Part shown: one piece after another, positions 1 to 6,635 of the stretch
Layout of the letters: the number at the start of each line of letters is the position of its first letter
Numbering within the stretch: the first letter of the stretch is position 1
Assembly: GCA_022600655.1 (NCBI GenBank)
Contig: JAHZJZ010000175.1
Span: forward strand, 1-8,615
DNA length: 8,615 bases
DNA from: Campylobacterota bacterium
GTDB taxonomy: Bacteria > Campylobacterota > Campylobacteria > Campylobacterales > Sulfurovaceae
Direction: 5' to 3'
Notes under the pieces: generated by a model
Told to the model about the DNA's origin: nothing
Database searches by the model: none
Seen by the model: only the letters and a program-made list of their open reading frames with translations
Made by a program: the position numbers and the translations under genes

Positions 1-2697
1 CATGAAGATAAATCACAACTTATTGCTGATGGTAAAACATCACCTGTGGTGGCAGTTCAGTTTTTTGATGCTGATGGGTATCCTCTAAGAGAAGGTACCC
101 AAGGAAGTTACCAGATAGAGGCTCCATATCGTTCACAAGTAAGTTTAGAAGAGTTAGAAAACAATCCTTTGGCACTCAGTGCAAGTAGCAATCGGTTTAT
201 TATTGAACGTGAAGGTATTGCTTATATTAAACTACAGCCAACAAGCAAATCAGGTGAAGCAAAACTCAGTTTTACCATGGATAATCAAGAGGTAAAAATC
301 GTAAAATCGTGGCTAAAACCTGAGCCAAGAGATTGGATTCTTGTAGGGTTTGCACAAGGAAGCGTAGGCTATGAGACGCTAAAAAGTAATAGTGAAACCT
401 CAGATGAAAATAGCGATATCTACAAGGATGGAAGAGTCGCTTTCTTTGCCAAAGGAAAAGTAAAAGGTGAGTGGATTTTGAGTTTGGCTTATGATAGTGG
501 GAAAAAAGAGGAGAAACAGAAACTAGAAGAGGAGATAGACCCCAACCAGTACTATACACTCTATGGTGATGACTCAGAACAACACTACGATGCCTCTTCA
601 CAAAAGAAGCTCTATGTAAAGTTAGAAAAATCAAACTTCTATGCTCTTTTTGGAAATTTTCAGACAGGTTTAACGACAACAGAGCTGTCTCAATACCATA
701 GAGCAATGCATGGGGTTAAAAGTGAGTACCACGATAAATATGTTGAGGGAAGCTTTTTTGTCTCCAAGAGTGACCAGATGTTCCAAAGAGATGAGATAGC
801 TGGGGATGGAACTTCAGGGTTTTACCACTTAAGTCAAAAAAATCTAATTATGAACTCTGAGACCATTACCCTTGAGGTTCGAGACAGATACCGAAATGAG
901 ATAGTCGTAAGTACAGAGAAATTACGTCGTTACCAAGATTATGAGATTGACTATACCTTGGGTCGTCTCTATTTTAAAAAGCCTATTTATCGTAATGATG
1001 AGAATTTTAACCCACAATATATTGTCGTTGAGTATGAACTGAATGCCAATGCTGTAGAGAGTTATACTTATGGGGCAAGGGCTGTGGTAAAACCTACTGA
1101 AAAAATTGCTATTGCTTCCACCTATGTCAATGAAGATTCAGGTCTTATGCAAAAGCAACTCTTAGGGTTTGATGCTGAAATAGAGTTAGGACAACAGACA
1201 CGACTACGTGCAGAGTATGCTCAAACAGATATTAAAGATGATAATCTGACGCAAACAGGTTCAGCTAAATATCTTGCTTTAGAGCATTTGGTTCAAGGTG
1301 TAGGCATTAGTGCCTATTTTAGAGAACAAGAGGGGGCTTTTGGTTTAGGTCAACTCTCAACACAGTTAGGTGCAACTAGAAAAATAGGGGTTGATGTTCA
1401 TAAACGATTCTCTAGATGGCTTATAGAGAGTTCATTTTACAGAGATGAGATGCTCAATACAGAAAATTTTAATGATGTGGCTGAGTTAAATTTAGGTTAC
1501 GATGATGGATATTGGGGAGCCATTATAGGGTATCGATATATTAAAAACTCTGTAGAGAAGGGTGTAAATCAGATTAATATGATGCTCTCACGTAGTCTTT
1601 TTGACCATAAGTTACATCTAAGTGTATCACGTGACCAGAGTTTAGGTAGTAAGAAGATAGAGAACTACCCTACACGAACAGCTGTTCAGGCAAATTATAA
1701 TATCACCTCTTCAGTTGAGGTATTTGGTACTTATGAGATTAATGAAGTTGAAGAGACCTCAACCCAAACACGAGCTGGTATGCGTGTTAGACCTTGGAGT
1801 GGTGCAACAGTAGAGAGTAGTCAAATGAGTGAATTAAATACAGAAGGTTCACGAGTTTATAACCTTTTAGGTTTTCAGCAACAGCTACAAGTGGTTGAAA
1901 ATATAGGTATCAGCATGGGCTATGAACAAGCCAATAAAGTTAAAAGTACGCTTGAGAGTGAAGAGTTTGAAGCTTATAATATCGGAGCAAACTATAACTC
2001 TAAAAGAGTGACAGGAAACATACGTGCTGAACTAAAACAGGGAGCATTAGAAGATAAGAAAAATCTTCAAAGTGCTGTTTATACCCAGCATGGTGATGAT
2101 TTGGCATTGGCTCTTGGAGGACGATATGTTGATAGTAAAAATGATAGTGATAACAATCGTCAAGTAGATGCAAAAGTGGCTTTGGCTTATAGAGCTGAAG
2201 AGAGTAAGTGGATGATTTTAAGTCAATTGGCTTATTTAAATACGTTGAGAGAAGGGAGTAAAGAGTATATTAAAACAGCTAAACTTATTAGTAATACCTT
2301 TTTAAATTATAAACCCAATCAACAGACAGAGCTACTCTTCTCTTACGGTTTAAAACATGTTTTGGATAGTTTTGACAGAACAAGTGGTGACTATGAAAGT
2401 TATATTGATTTTGCTGGGTTAGATATGAGCTATGCTTTAAGTTCTGGTTTTGATATGGGTTTACAGGGTGCATTGCTTCACTCTTATAGTGGTGAAAATA
2501 TGGAGTATAGTTCAGGTATTTATGTGGGGTATAATCTATTTGACAATAGCTGGTTACGCGTTGGGTATAATTTAACTGGCTTCAGTGATGATGACTTCTC
2601 TTTGCAAAACTACCATAGATCAGGGATTTATCTGCAGTTCAATATGAAGTTTGACCAAGAGAGTTTGAAAAATAGTGCAGGGAGTTTAGTATGGTAA
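1..2697 (+). CDS. Large outer-membrane beta-barrel protein with preceding Ig-like domain (5'-partial)
   Basis: The frame is open from the first base, so the gene begins upstream and 898 residues are visible; a GTG at 46 is only an internal codon. Residues about 16-105 look like a bacterial Ig-like (invasin-type) domain, ending in the pattern GIAYIKLQPTSKSGEAKLSF. A junction (KPEPRDWILVGFAQGS) leads into a long region of alternating aromatic/polar strands typical of a transmembrane beta barrel, including DGRVAFFAKGKVKGEW, DPNQYYTLYGDDSEQ and FNPQYIVVEYEL. The last strand (SGIYLQFNMKF) resembles a BAM-recognised C-terminal strand but is followed by a 14-residue tail ending in Trp. From memory, this resembles large proteobacterial proteins with N-terminal DUF11 repeats and a C-terminal barrel. 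The stop overlaps the next gene's start, suggesting translational coupling. The substrate or exported partner is unknown. Confidence 0.8.
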   Translation, partial: HEDKSQLIADGKTSPVVAVQFFDADGYPLREGTQGSYQIEAPYRSQVSLEELENNPLALSASSNRFIIEREGIAYIKLQPTSKSGEAKLSFTMDNQEVKIVKSWLKPEPRDWILVGFAQGSVGYETLKSNSETSDENSDIYKDGRVAFFAKGKVKGEWILSLAYDSGKKEEKQKLEEEIDPNQYYTLYGDDSEQHYDASSQKKLYVKLEKSNFYALFGNFQTGLTTTELSQYHRAMHGVKSEYHDKYVEGSFFVSKSDQMFQRDEIAGDGTSGFYHLSQKNLIMNSETITLEVRDRYRNEIVVSTEKLRRYQDYEIDYTLGRLYFKKPIYRNDENFNPQYIVVEYELNANAVESYTYGARAVVKPTEKIAIASTYVNEDSGLMQKQLLGFDAEIELGQQTRLRAEYAQTDIKDDNLTQTGSAKYLALEHLVQGVGISAYFREQEGAFGLGQLSTQLGATRKIGVDVHKRFSRWLIESSFYRDEMLNTENFNDVAELNLGYDDGYWGAIIGYRYIKNSVEKGVNQINMMLSRSLFDHKLHLSVSRDQSLGSKKIENYPTRTAVQANYNITSSVEVFGTYEINEVEETSTQTRAGMRVRPWSGATVESSQMSELNTEGSRVYNLLGFQQQLQVVENIGISMGYEQANKVKSTLESEEFEAYNIGANYNSKRVTGNIRAELKQGALEDKKNLQSAVYTQHGDDLALALGGRYVDSKNDSDNNRQVDAKVALAYRAEESKWMILSQLAYLNTLREGSKEYIKTAKLISNTFLNYKPNQQTELLFSYGLKHVLDSFDRTSGDYESYIDFAGLDMSYALSSGFDMGLQGALLHSYSGENMEYSSGIYVGYNLFDNSWLRVGYNLTGFSDDDFSLQNYHRSGIYLQFNMKFDQESLKNSAGSLVW
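2680..2697 (+). promoter_or_regulatory. Shine-Dalgarno and ATGGTAA stop/start overlap
   Basis: GGGAG at 2680-2684 lies 6 bases before the ATG at 2691, and ATGGTAA overlaps the stop of the barrel gene. The binding site is therefore inside the last codons of the upstream gene. This fixes the start of the downstream gene and implies coupled translation. Confidence 0.75.
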
Positions 2698-4109
2698 ATA
2701 GGTTATTCGTTACACTGTTTTCTCTATGGATTTACAGTACTTCTCTTTATGCTTGGAAAATAGAAGCGAATAGTATTACTGTTAATAGTACTGTAGGTAA
2801 TACCATTACACATATTAATTTTAGACAATCTTATGAGACTATACCTTTAGTATTTTTATTAGCGAGTAATGAGGGTTCTGATTCTGCAACCCTTAGAATT
2901 AAGAATATTACAAGCAGTGGTTTTGATGTGTATACTGTCGAACCTGACGGTAATGATGGAGAACATGATGCTATGACGAGTATCCCCTACATCGCTATTG
3001 AAGAAGGAAGTCATGAGTTTCCTGATGGCACAAAAATAGAAGCGTATAAAGTCTCTACTTCAATATTTCAAGGAAGAAAAATACAAGGAAAAAGTTGGGA
3101 CAGTATTAGTTTGAATGGTTTTAGCAGTACGCCTATAGTCTTAGGTCAAATACAGAGTGTAAATTCAGAGCGAACAGATGTCTCTGTACCCTCATCTGTC
3201 TCTCAGCCTTGGATGACAACTGCTATTAACTCTGTAAGTAGTACAGGGTTTAGTTTTGCATTAGAACGTTCAGAAACTGAATCGGGAACGCTACAAAGTG
3301 AAGAGGTTGCCTATTTAGTAATGGAGGGGAATTTGAATGGGACAGTACATTCATTTTTGTCAAACAGTGGTCAAAATATAGCATATGAGTCTATTGTCTC
3401 TTCTGTATATATTAAAGGGTGGAATAATAGCTCAACAGGCTATAGTGTAGGGTTTTCTCAAAGTTATACAAATCCGATTGCTATCGCAACTAAAAGTACA
3501 AGAAAAGGAAATAATGGAGGGTGGTTAAGACGATGTAGTATTAGTACAAATAGTATTAATCTTGTGGTTGATGAAGATATCTCTAGCGATACTGAACGTT
3601 CTCATATTGCTGAAAGTGCTTCTGTATTGGTTTTTTCTCAACCATTTGATGCTGAATTTCGTAATTCAGGTAAACCTAATTTAAAGATTCAAAAAAGTAG
3701 TTACACTGTTTATGACCCTATTTTATTATCAGCTAATCCCAAAGCAATTCCTGGTGCTATTGTTGAATATACTATTAATGTTGAAAATCAAGGAGATGGT
3801 GAGGTTGACAATAATAGTGTAGTTATTAGTGATGTAGTTCCTGAAAATATGAAACTTTGTACAGCTAATATTTTAGAATGTAGTGAAGTAGGTTTAACTC
3901 AAGGCATAACAAACTCAGGGTTAACATTAGGCTCCGTTGAGTACTCTAATAACAATGGAACAAGTTTTAATTATACTCCTACAGCTGATGGTTATGGATT
4001 TGATAGTATGGTAACGGATATACGTATGAACATGAATGGGGTGTTGGAAGCCAGTGATGGCGTAAATCATCCTAGCTTTCAATTAAAATTTAAAATGGGA
4101 ATTAATTAA
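2691..4109 (+). CDS. Secreted protein with three lectin-like repeats and a DUF11-like C-terminal domain
   Basis: This 472-residue protein starts with a probable Sec signal peptide (residues 1-21, cleavage after SLYA). Three degenerate repeats follow, at about 40-120, 135-215 and 245-320. They share the pattern aromatic-x-x-S/F…(I)P-hydrophobic-hydrophobic…, then a GF or SINL-type strand and an E-rich turn before a hydrophobic strand (SIPYIAIEEGSHEF, SEEVAYLVMEGN, ESASVLVFSQPF). The layout recalls H-type-lectin-like beta sandwiches in bacterial surface proteins, but I cannot confirm the family. Residues about 345-470 look like a DUF11-type domain (IPGAIVEYTINVENQGDGEV, then VVISDVVPENMKLC). 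The three cysteines are at 282, 390 and 396; the last two could form a disulfide. There is no LPXTG or lipobox. Being coupled to the barrel gene, it may be a surface partner or cargo of that protein. Function is inferred only. Confidence 0.75.
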   Translation: MVNRLFVTLFSLWIYSTSLYAWKIEANSITVNSTVGNTITHINFRQSYETIPLVFLLASNEGSDSATLRIKNITSSGFDVYTVEPDGNDGEHDAMTSIPYIAIEEGSHEFPDGTKIEAYKVSTSIFQGRKIQGKSWDSISLNGFSSTPIVLGQIQSVNSERTDVSVPSSVSQPWMTTAINSVSSTGFSFALERSETESGTLQSEEVAYLVMEGNLNGTVHSFLSNSGQNIAYESIVSSVYIKGWNNSSTGYSVGFSQSYTNPIAIATKSTRKGNNGGWLRRCSISTNSINLVVDEDISSDTERSHIAESASVLVFSQPFDAEFRNSGKPNLKIQKSSYTVYDPILLSANPKAIPGAIVEYTINVENQGDGEVDNNSVVISDVVPENMKLCTANILECSEVGLTQGITNSGLTLGSVEYSNNNGTSFNYTPTADGYGFDSMVTDIRMNMNGVLEASDGVNHPSFQLKFKMGIN

Positions 4110-4252
4110 GAATAAATAATAAGGAACATCTGTTCATAAGTTCTGTTTCCATCCTATTTAAAAGAACATATAAATCGTTAGTAAAGCCCTAAATTTCACA
4201 ATTAGTAGACATTTTATTGGTTATAATAGTGTTAAAAAAAGGGAGTACTATT
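4110..4252 (+). promoter_or_regulatory. Probable promoter and leader of the SPOR-like gene
   Basis: This AT-rich gap carries a perfect TATAAT at 4222-4227, preceded by a T-rich stretch and followed by GGGAG at 4241-4245, 8 bases before the ATG at 4253. No good -35 box stands at 16-18 bases, which is common for the main sigma factor promoters of Campylobacterota. The TATAAT lies 31 bases before the start, giving a leader of about 20 bases. I see no strong rho-independent terminator for the preceding gene here. Confidence 0.5.
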
Positions 4253-5194
4253 ATGATTAGATTATTATTCATTATTTTAATTTTTATGGGAGTGGTTAAT
4301 GCTCAAGAGAAACGTTACTTTATACAACTAGGAAGTTTTCAACAGTTGGCTGTTTTAGAAAAAACCATTAGTACTATGCCTGAAAACCTTCGTTCTCATA
4401 TTGTGGTTGTTAACTCTAATGGGTGGTTTGTACCTTTTGCCTATCATACCCCTAAAAGAGTGGCATTGGCAAGAAAACTTCCTGAGTACAGACGCTATTT
4501 CCCTGATGCTTATATTAATGACTCTGTGTATATTTTAAGACATCGTATTGTAAGAAATTATACACGTACAGCCTCTAAACCTAAAAGATATGTAGCACCT
4601 GTGGTGCAACACTATGCACCCAAAAACTATGTAAAAAAACAGAGAGCTTCAAGTTATAACGTTGCTATTTCTCAAGGTGACCACACCGTACCTTATACAC
4701 CTACGGTAACACATCCTCCTGTCGTAGCTTTAAGGTCAGCACCTATCCCTAAACCTAAGGTTCAAAAAGTGGATGGTGAACCTAAAAAGTATAAACATTT
4801 TTCAAAACAGATGTTAAGTGGACAACACTACTATTTGGCTTATAAGTCAACTAAAGATACGCCTAATCTTTTGGTAAAAGTTAAGTTTGGAAACCATCAA
4901 GTTCAGTATCAACCTATTGTTGGAGATATGCAACTTGCCGATGCAAACTATATTGTAGACAATAACCGACTCTATATGTATGCTGAGCAGTTTACACGAG
5001 ATGGAGCCTACTCCAAGATAGAAGCACATAAAAAAGAGTATATTTTAGTTTCAAGTTGGGGAGAGGGTAAAAAGCTTAATACACTTCGTTATTACTATAA
5101 ACTAAATGATGCTAAATCTTACTTAGGAGAATCAAGTAGTCAAGACCCACTCTCAAAGATTTTAGAAGAAGAGGATAATGTGGAGGAGTGGTAA
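4253..5194 (+). CDS. Secreted protein with SPOR-like domain and unknown C-terminal domain
   Basis: The product has 313 residues when started at the ATG at 4253, which has a good GGGAG site 8 bases upstream. A longer frame from a TTG at 4217 would overlap the TATAAT box and bury the signal peptide, so I reject it. Residues 1-17 form a Sec signal peptide (cleavage VNA|QE). Residues about 20-97 begin YFIQLGSFQQ, the typical opening of a SPOR (peptidoglycan-binding) domain, but the rest is divergent. A Pro/Lys/Tyr-rich linker (about 105-190) precedes a beta-rich domain (about 191-292: HYYLAYKST, VKVKFGNHQVQYQP, EYILVSSWGEGKKLN, LRYYYKL). The tail is acidic. It is probably periplasmic and may touch peptidoglycan, perhaps supporting the upstream barrel system. 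The C-terminal domain I do not recognise. Confidence 0.7.
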   Translation: MIRLLFIILIFMGVVNAQEKRYFIQLGSFQQLAVLEKTISTMPENLRSHIVVVNSNGWFVPFAYHTPKRVALARKLPEYRRYFPDAYINDSVYILRHRIVRNYTRTASKPKRYVAPVVQHYAPKNYVKKQRASSYNVAISQGDHTVPYTPTVTHPPVVALRSAPIPKPKVQKVDGEPKKYKHFSKQMLSGQHYYLAYKSTKDTPNLLVKVKFGNHQVQYQPIVGDMQLADANYIVDNNRLYMYAEQFTRDGAYSKIEAHKKEYILVSSWGEGKKLNTLRYYYKLNDAKSYLGESSSQDPLSKILEEEDNVEEW

Positions 5195-5198
5195 AGCT

Positions 5199-5786
5199 CT
5201 AAAGCGTTAAGACCTCTTCCACGCTTTGATATCCTTTATGACACATCATATGTCCATCATTGTCTATCTTAACGACAGAAGGGAAGCTATTAGCTCCCAT
5301 AGAACGGGCTTTGGAAAAATCATGTTGCATTAAAATCTCAGCCCGTTCACTCTGATAAAATTTTAAAAACTCTTCTCTCTTTGCAATATAGTTTAATAAA
5401 ACCTCTAACGAGCTAATATCTTCCCCTTTGGCATAAAATGCCTCTTGAATCTTTGCCAAATATTCAAACGAAGCATCATCACCCCAAAGTTCTCTTACCG
5501 TCACAATAGCTTTACAGGCAGGATAGGTGTCATAGTCAAAATATTTTCTATTTAAAAGCGAAAAGTTAAACGGTTGCTTGGTTTTATTCTGTACAGCATT
5601 CCAGTTTTGTGCAAGATACTGTTTGCTTTCATCATTCCAACTCATTTGACCTTTAGTTCTAAGCCCTCCCACAACTAAAGAGAATTGAAATTTATCAGTA
5701 TGTTTGTCTCGTAGCTCTTCCATAACAGGGTGAAAACCCCAGCACCATGAACACATGGGGTCGATGACGAAGATGAGTTGGGTCAT
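5199..5786 (-). CDS. DsbA-family thioredoxin-fold protein, FrnE-like
   Basis: This 195-residue protein has the active-site motif DPMCSWCWGF, with Cys12 and Cys15 (CSWC) right after the first beta strand, as in FrnE-like DsbA-family oxidoreductases. SFPSVV near residue 169 provides the expected cis-proline next to the active site, and a helical insertion lies between. There is no signal peptide, so it should be cytosolic rather than a periplasmic DsbA. Cys91 and Cys182 are extra cysteines. The start is 3 bases after the sdhB stop, with only a weak purine-rich site inside the sdhB end, so it probably relies on coupled translation. The end is 4 bases from the convergent SPOR-like gene. Substrate is unknown. 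The position suggests a redox role linked to the SdhAB enzyme, but that is inference; related families also include 2-hydroxychromene-2-carboxylate isomerases. Confidence 0.8.
   Translation of the reverse strand: MTQLIFVIDPMCSWCWGFHPVMEELRDKHTDKFQFSLVVGGLRTKGQMSWNDESKQYLAQNWNAVQNKTKQPFNFSLLNRKYFDYDTYPACKAIVTVRELWGDDASFEYLAKIQEAFYAKGEDISSLEVLLNYIAKREEFLKFYQSERAEILMQHDFSKARSMGANSFPSVVKIDNDGHMMCHKGYQSVEEVLTL
5201..5227. terminator. Weak hairpin at the convergent gene ends
   Basis: AAAGCGT (5201-5207) and ACGCTTT (5221-5227) form a perfect 7-bp stem with a 13-base loop, just past the end of the + strand SPOR-like gene and within the last codons of the - strand gene. There is no clear T-run on either side, so it would be at best a weak or rho-assisted bidirectional terminator. 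Confidence 0.25.
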
Positions 5787-5789
5787 TGT

Positions 5790-6476
5790 TTAAAACCCAC
5801 CAAATCCAAAGTCCATAGCCTGAAAATTAGGGTCAGTGTAGCCAAACTGTGCCGAAGTTCCTCGTAACATGGTAATATCCATCTTCGGGTCAATCCCTTG
5901 TGGACAGACGGCTGTACACTCTCCACATAGGGTACAGTCCCAAATACCATTGCTTTGAATGTTGTCGATGGTTGTTTTTATGTCGGCTTCTCTTGGGTCA
6001 GCTGTGTAACGGTAGGCTCTGGTTAGGGCAAAAGGTCCTATAAAGTTGGGGTTTACTTCTAGTACAGGACAGGCAGAGTAGCAGGAGTCACAGAGTATGC
6101 AGTCGCTCTGTTTTTCAGTAAGGGCTACTTGCTGTTCGGTGATGCTGGTCTCTTGGTTCTGCTGAAGCCATGCTGTAGAGGTTTTTAGAGTCTCTCGTAC
6201 TTTTTGTTTATTGACTTTAAGGTCACGTTGTACTTCGTGGTATTTTAGTGGCTCTACCAAGTCACCATCTTGTACGGTATACGCACAGGCTAAAACCTCT
6301 TTGCCATTGACCCGTACTGCACAGGTTCCACAAACTCCTGAACGACAGCTTGAGCTGAAGGTTAGGCTGTTATCTTTGTGGTTTTTGATGTGGTAGAGGG
6401 CTTTGAGTAGGGTGGTGCTTTCAAAGGGAATGGTAAACGTTTCTATCTCATTTTGACGGTTTATTTTTATGTGCAT
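5790..6476 (-). CDS. sdhB: Succinate dehydrogenase/fumarate reductase iron-sulfur subunit
   Basis: This 228-residue protein passes electrons between the SdhA flavin and the quinone side. Residues 44-64 hold the plant-type [2Fe-2S] ligands (CRSGVCGTC then C64). Residues 126-136 give CILCDSCYSACP for a [4Fe-4S] cluster. Residues 181-191 give CTLCGECTAVCP. In classical E. coli FrdB the equivalent of Cys184 is Val, which gives [3Fe-4S]; here all four cysteines are present, so a second [4Fe-4S] is predicted, as described for non-classical (type E) enzymes such as those of Campylobacter and Wolinella. AAAGGA at 6483-6488, 6 bases before the ATG, supports the start. It lies downstream of sdhA across a 159-base gap holding an inverted repeat, and is followed 3 bases later by a DsbA-like gene. 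No membrane anchor is adjacent. It could equally be named frdB or mfrB. Confidence 0.9.
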   Translation of the reverse strand: MHIKINRQNEIETFTIPFESTTLLKALYHIKNHKDNSLTFSSSCRSGVCGTCAVRVNGKEVLACAYTVQDGDLVEPLKYHEVQRDLKVNKQKVRETLKTSTAWLQQNQETSITEQQVALTEKQSDCILCDSCYSACPVLEVNPNFIGPFALTRAYRYTADPREADIKTTIDNIQSNGIWDCTLCGECTAVCPQGIDPKMDITMLRGTSAQFGYTDPNFQAMDFGFGGF

Positions 6477-6493
6477 GAGTTATCCTTTAATTG

Positions 6494-6512
6494 AAAAAAA
6501 GAGATGTTGGCT
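6494..6512 (-). terminator. T-tract after the sdhA-sdhB inverted repeat
   Basis: On the - strand, seven consecutive T (6500-6494) follow about 12 bases after the inner stem of the 6513-6616 inverted repeat, between sdhA and sdhB. With the long stem this could attenuate transcription into sdhB or slow RNA decay, but the loop is 54 bases and the T-tract is distant, so a strong terminator is unlikely. Confidence 0.25.
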
Positions 6513-6616
6513 GTAGGGTATGGCTTTAGCCTACCGTTTAAACCATGTTTATGAAAAATTAAAGCTTCTGTAGTATATAAATTTTGATTTGACGGTAGGC
6601 TAAAGCCGTACCCTAC
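6513..6616. repeat. Inverted REP-like pair (BIME-like) between sdhA and sdhB
   Basis: Arm 6513-6537 and arm 6592-6616 match 24 of 25 bases as inverted repeats, with a 54-base spacer. Each arm read from its outer end starts with GTAG and continues as its own imperfect hairpin: GGTA, one unpaired base, GGC-TTTA-GCC, TACC. A tetranucleotide GTAG next to a bulged palindrome is the usual plan of REP sequences mobilised by RAYT transposases, and two facing REPs form a BIME. The pair occupies most of the gap between sdhA and sdhB, so it should be transcribed with the operon. The GGCTTTAGCC core is shared with the elements at 7771-7825 and 8357-8411 (where one core is GACTTTAGTC). The single mismatch is at 6521 (T, against C in the other arm). 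Confidence 0.85.
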
Positions 6617-6635
6617 GAATTGTTTGTTTATCATA

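Noticed and set aside
272..706. Open frame on the - strand opposite the barrel gene
   Set aside because: It is fully inside a coding region with a strong protein pattern on the other strand, and its product has no recognisable features.
4110..4160. Terminator after the lectin-like gene (GAAC…GTTC, AGGA…TCCT)
   Set aside because: The stems are only 4-6 bases and no T-run follows.
4217..4252. Upstream TTG start of the SPOR-like gene
   Set aside because: It would overlap the TATAAT box, lacks a binding site and would put 12 residues before a clear signal peptide.
6513..6616. Inverted repeat as a simple rho-independent terminator or an insertion sequence
   Set aside because: The loop is 54 bases and the T-tract is about 12 bases from the stem, and there is no transposase frame in the spacer; a REP pair fits better.
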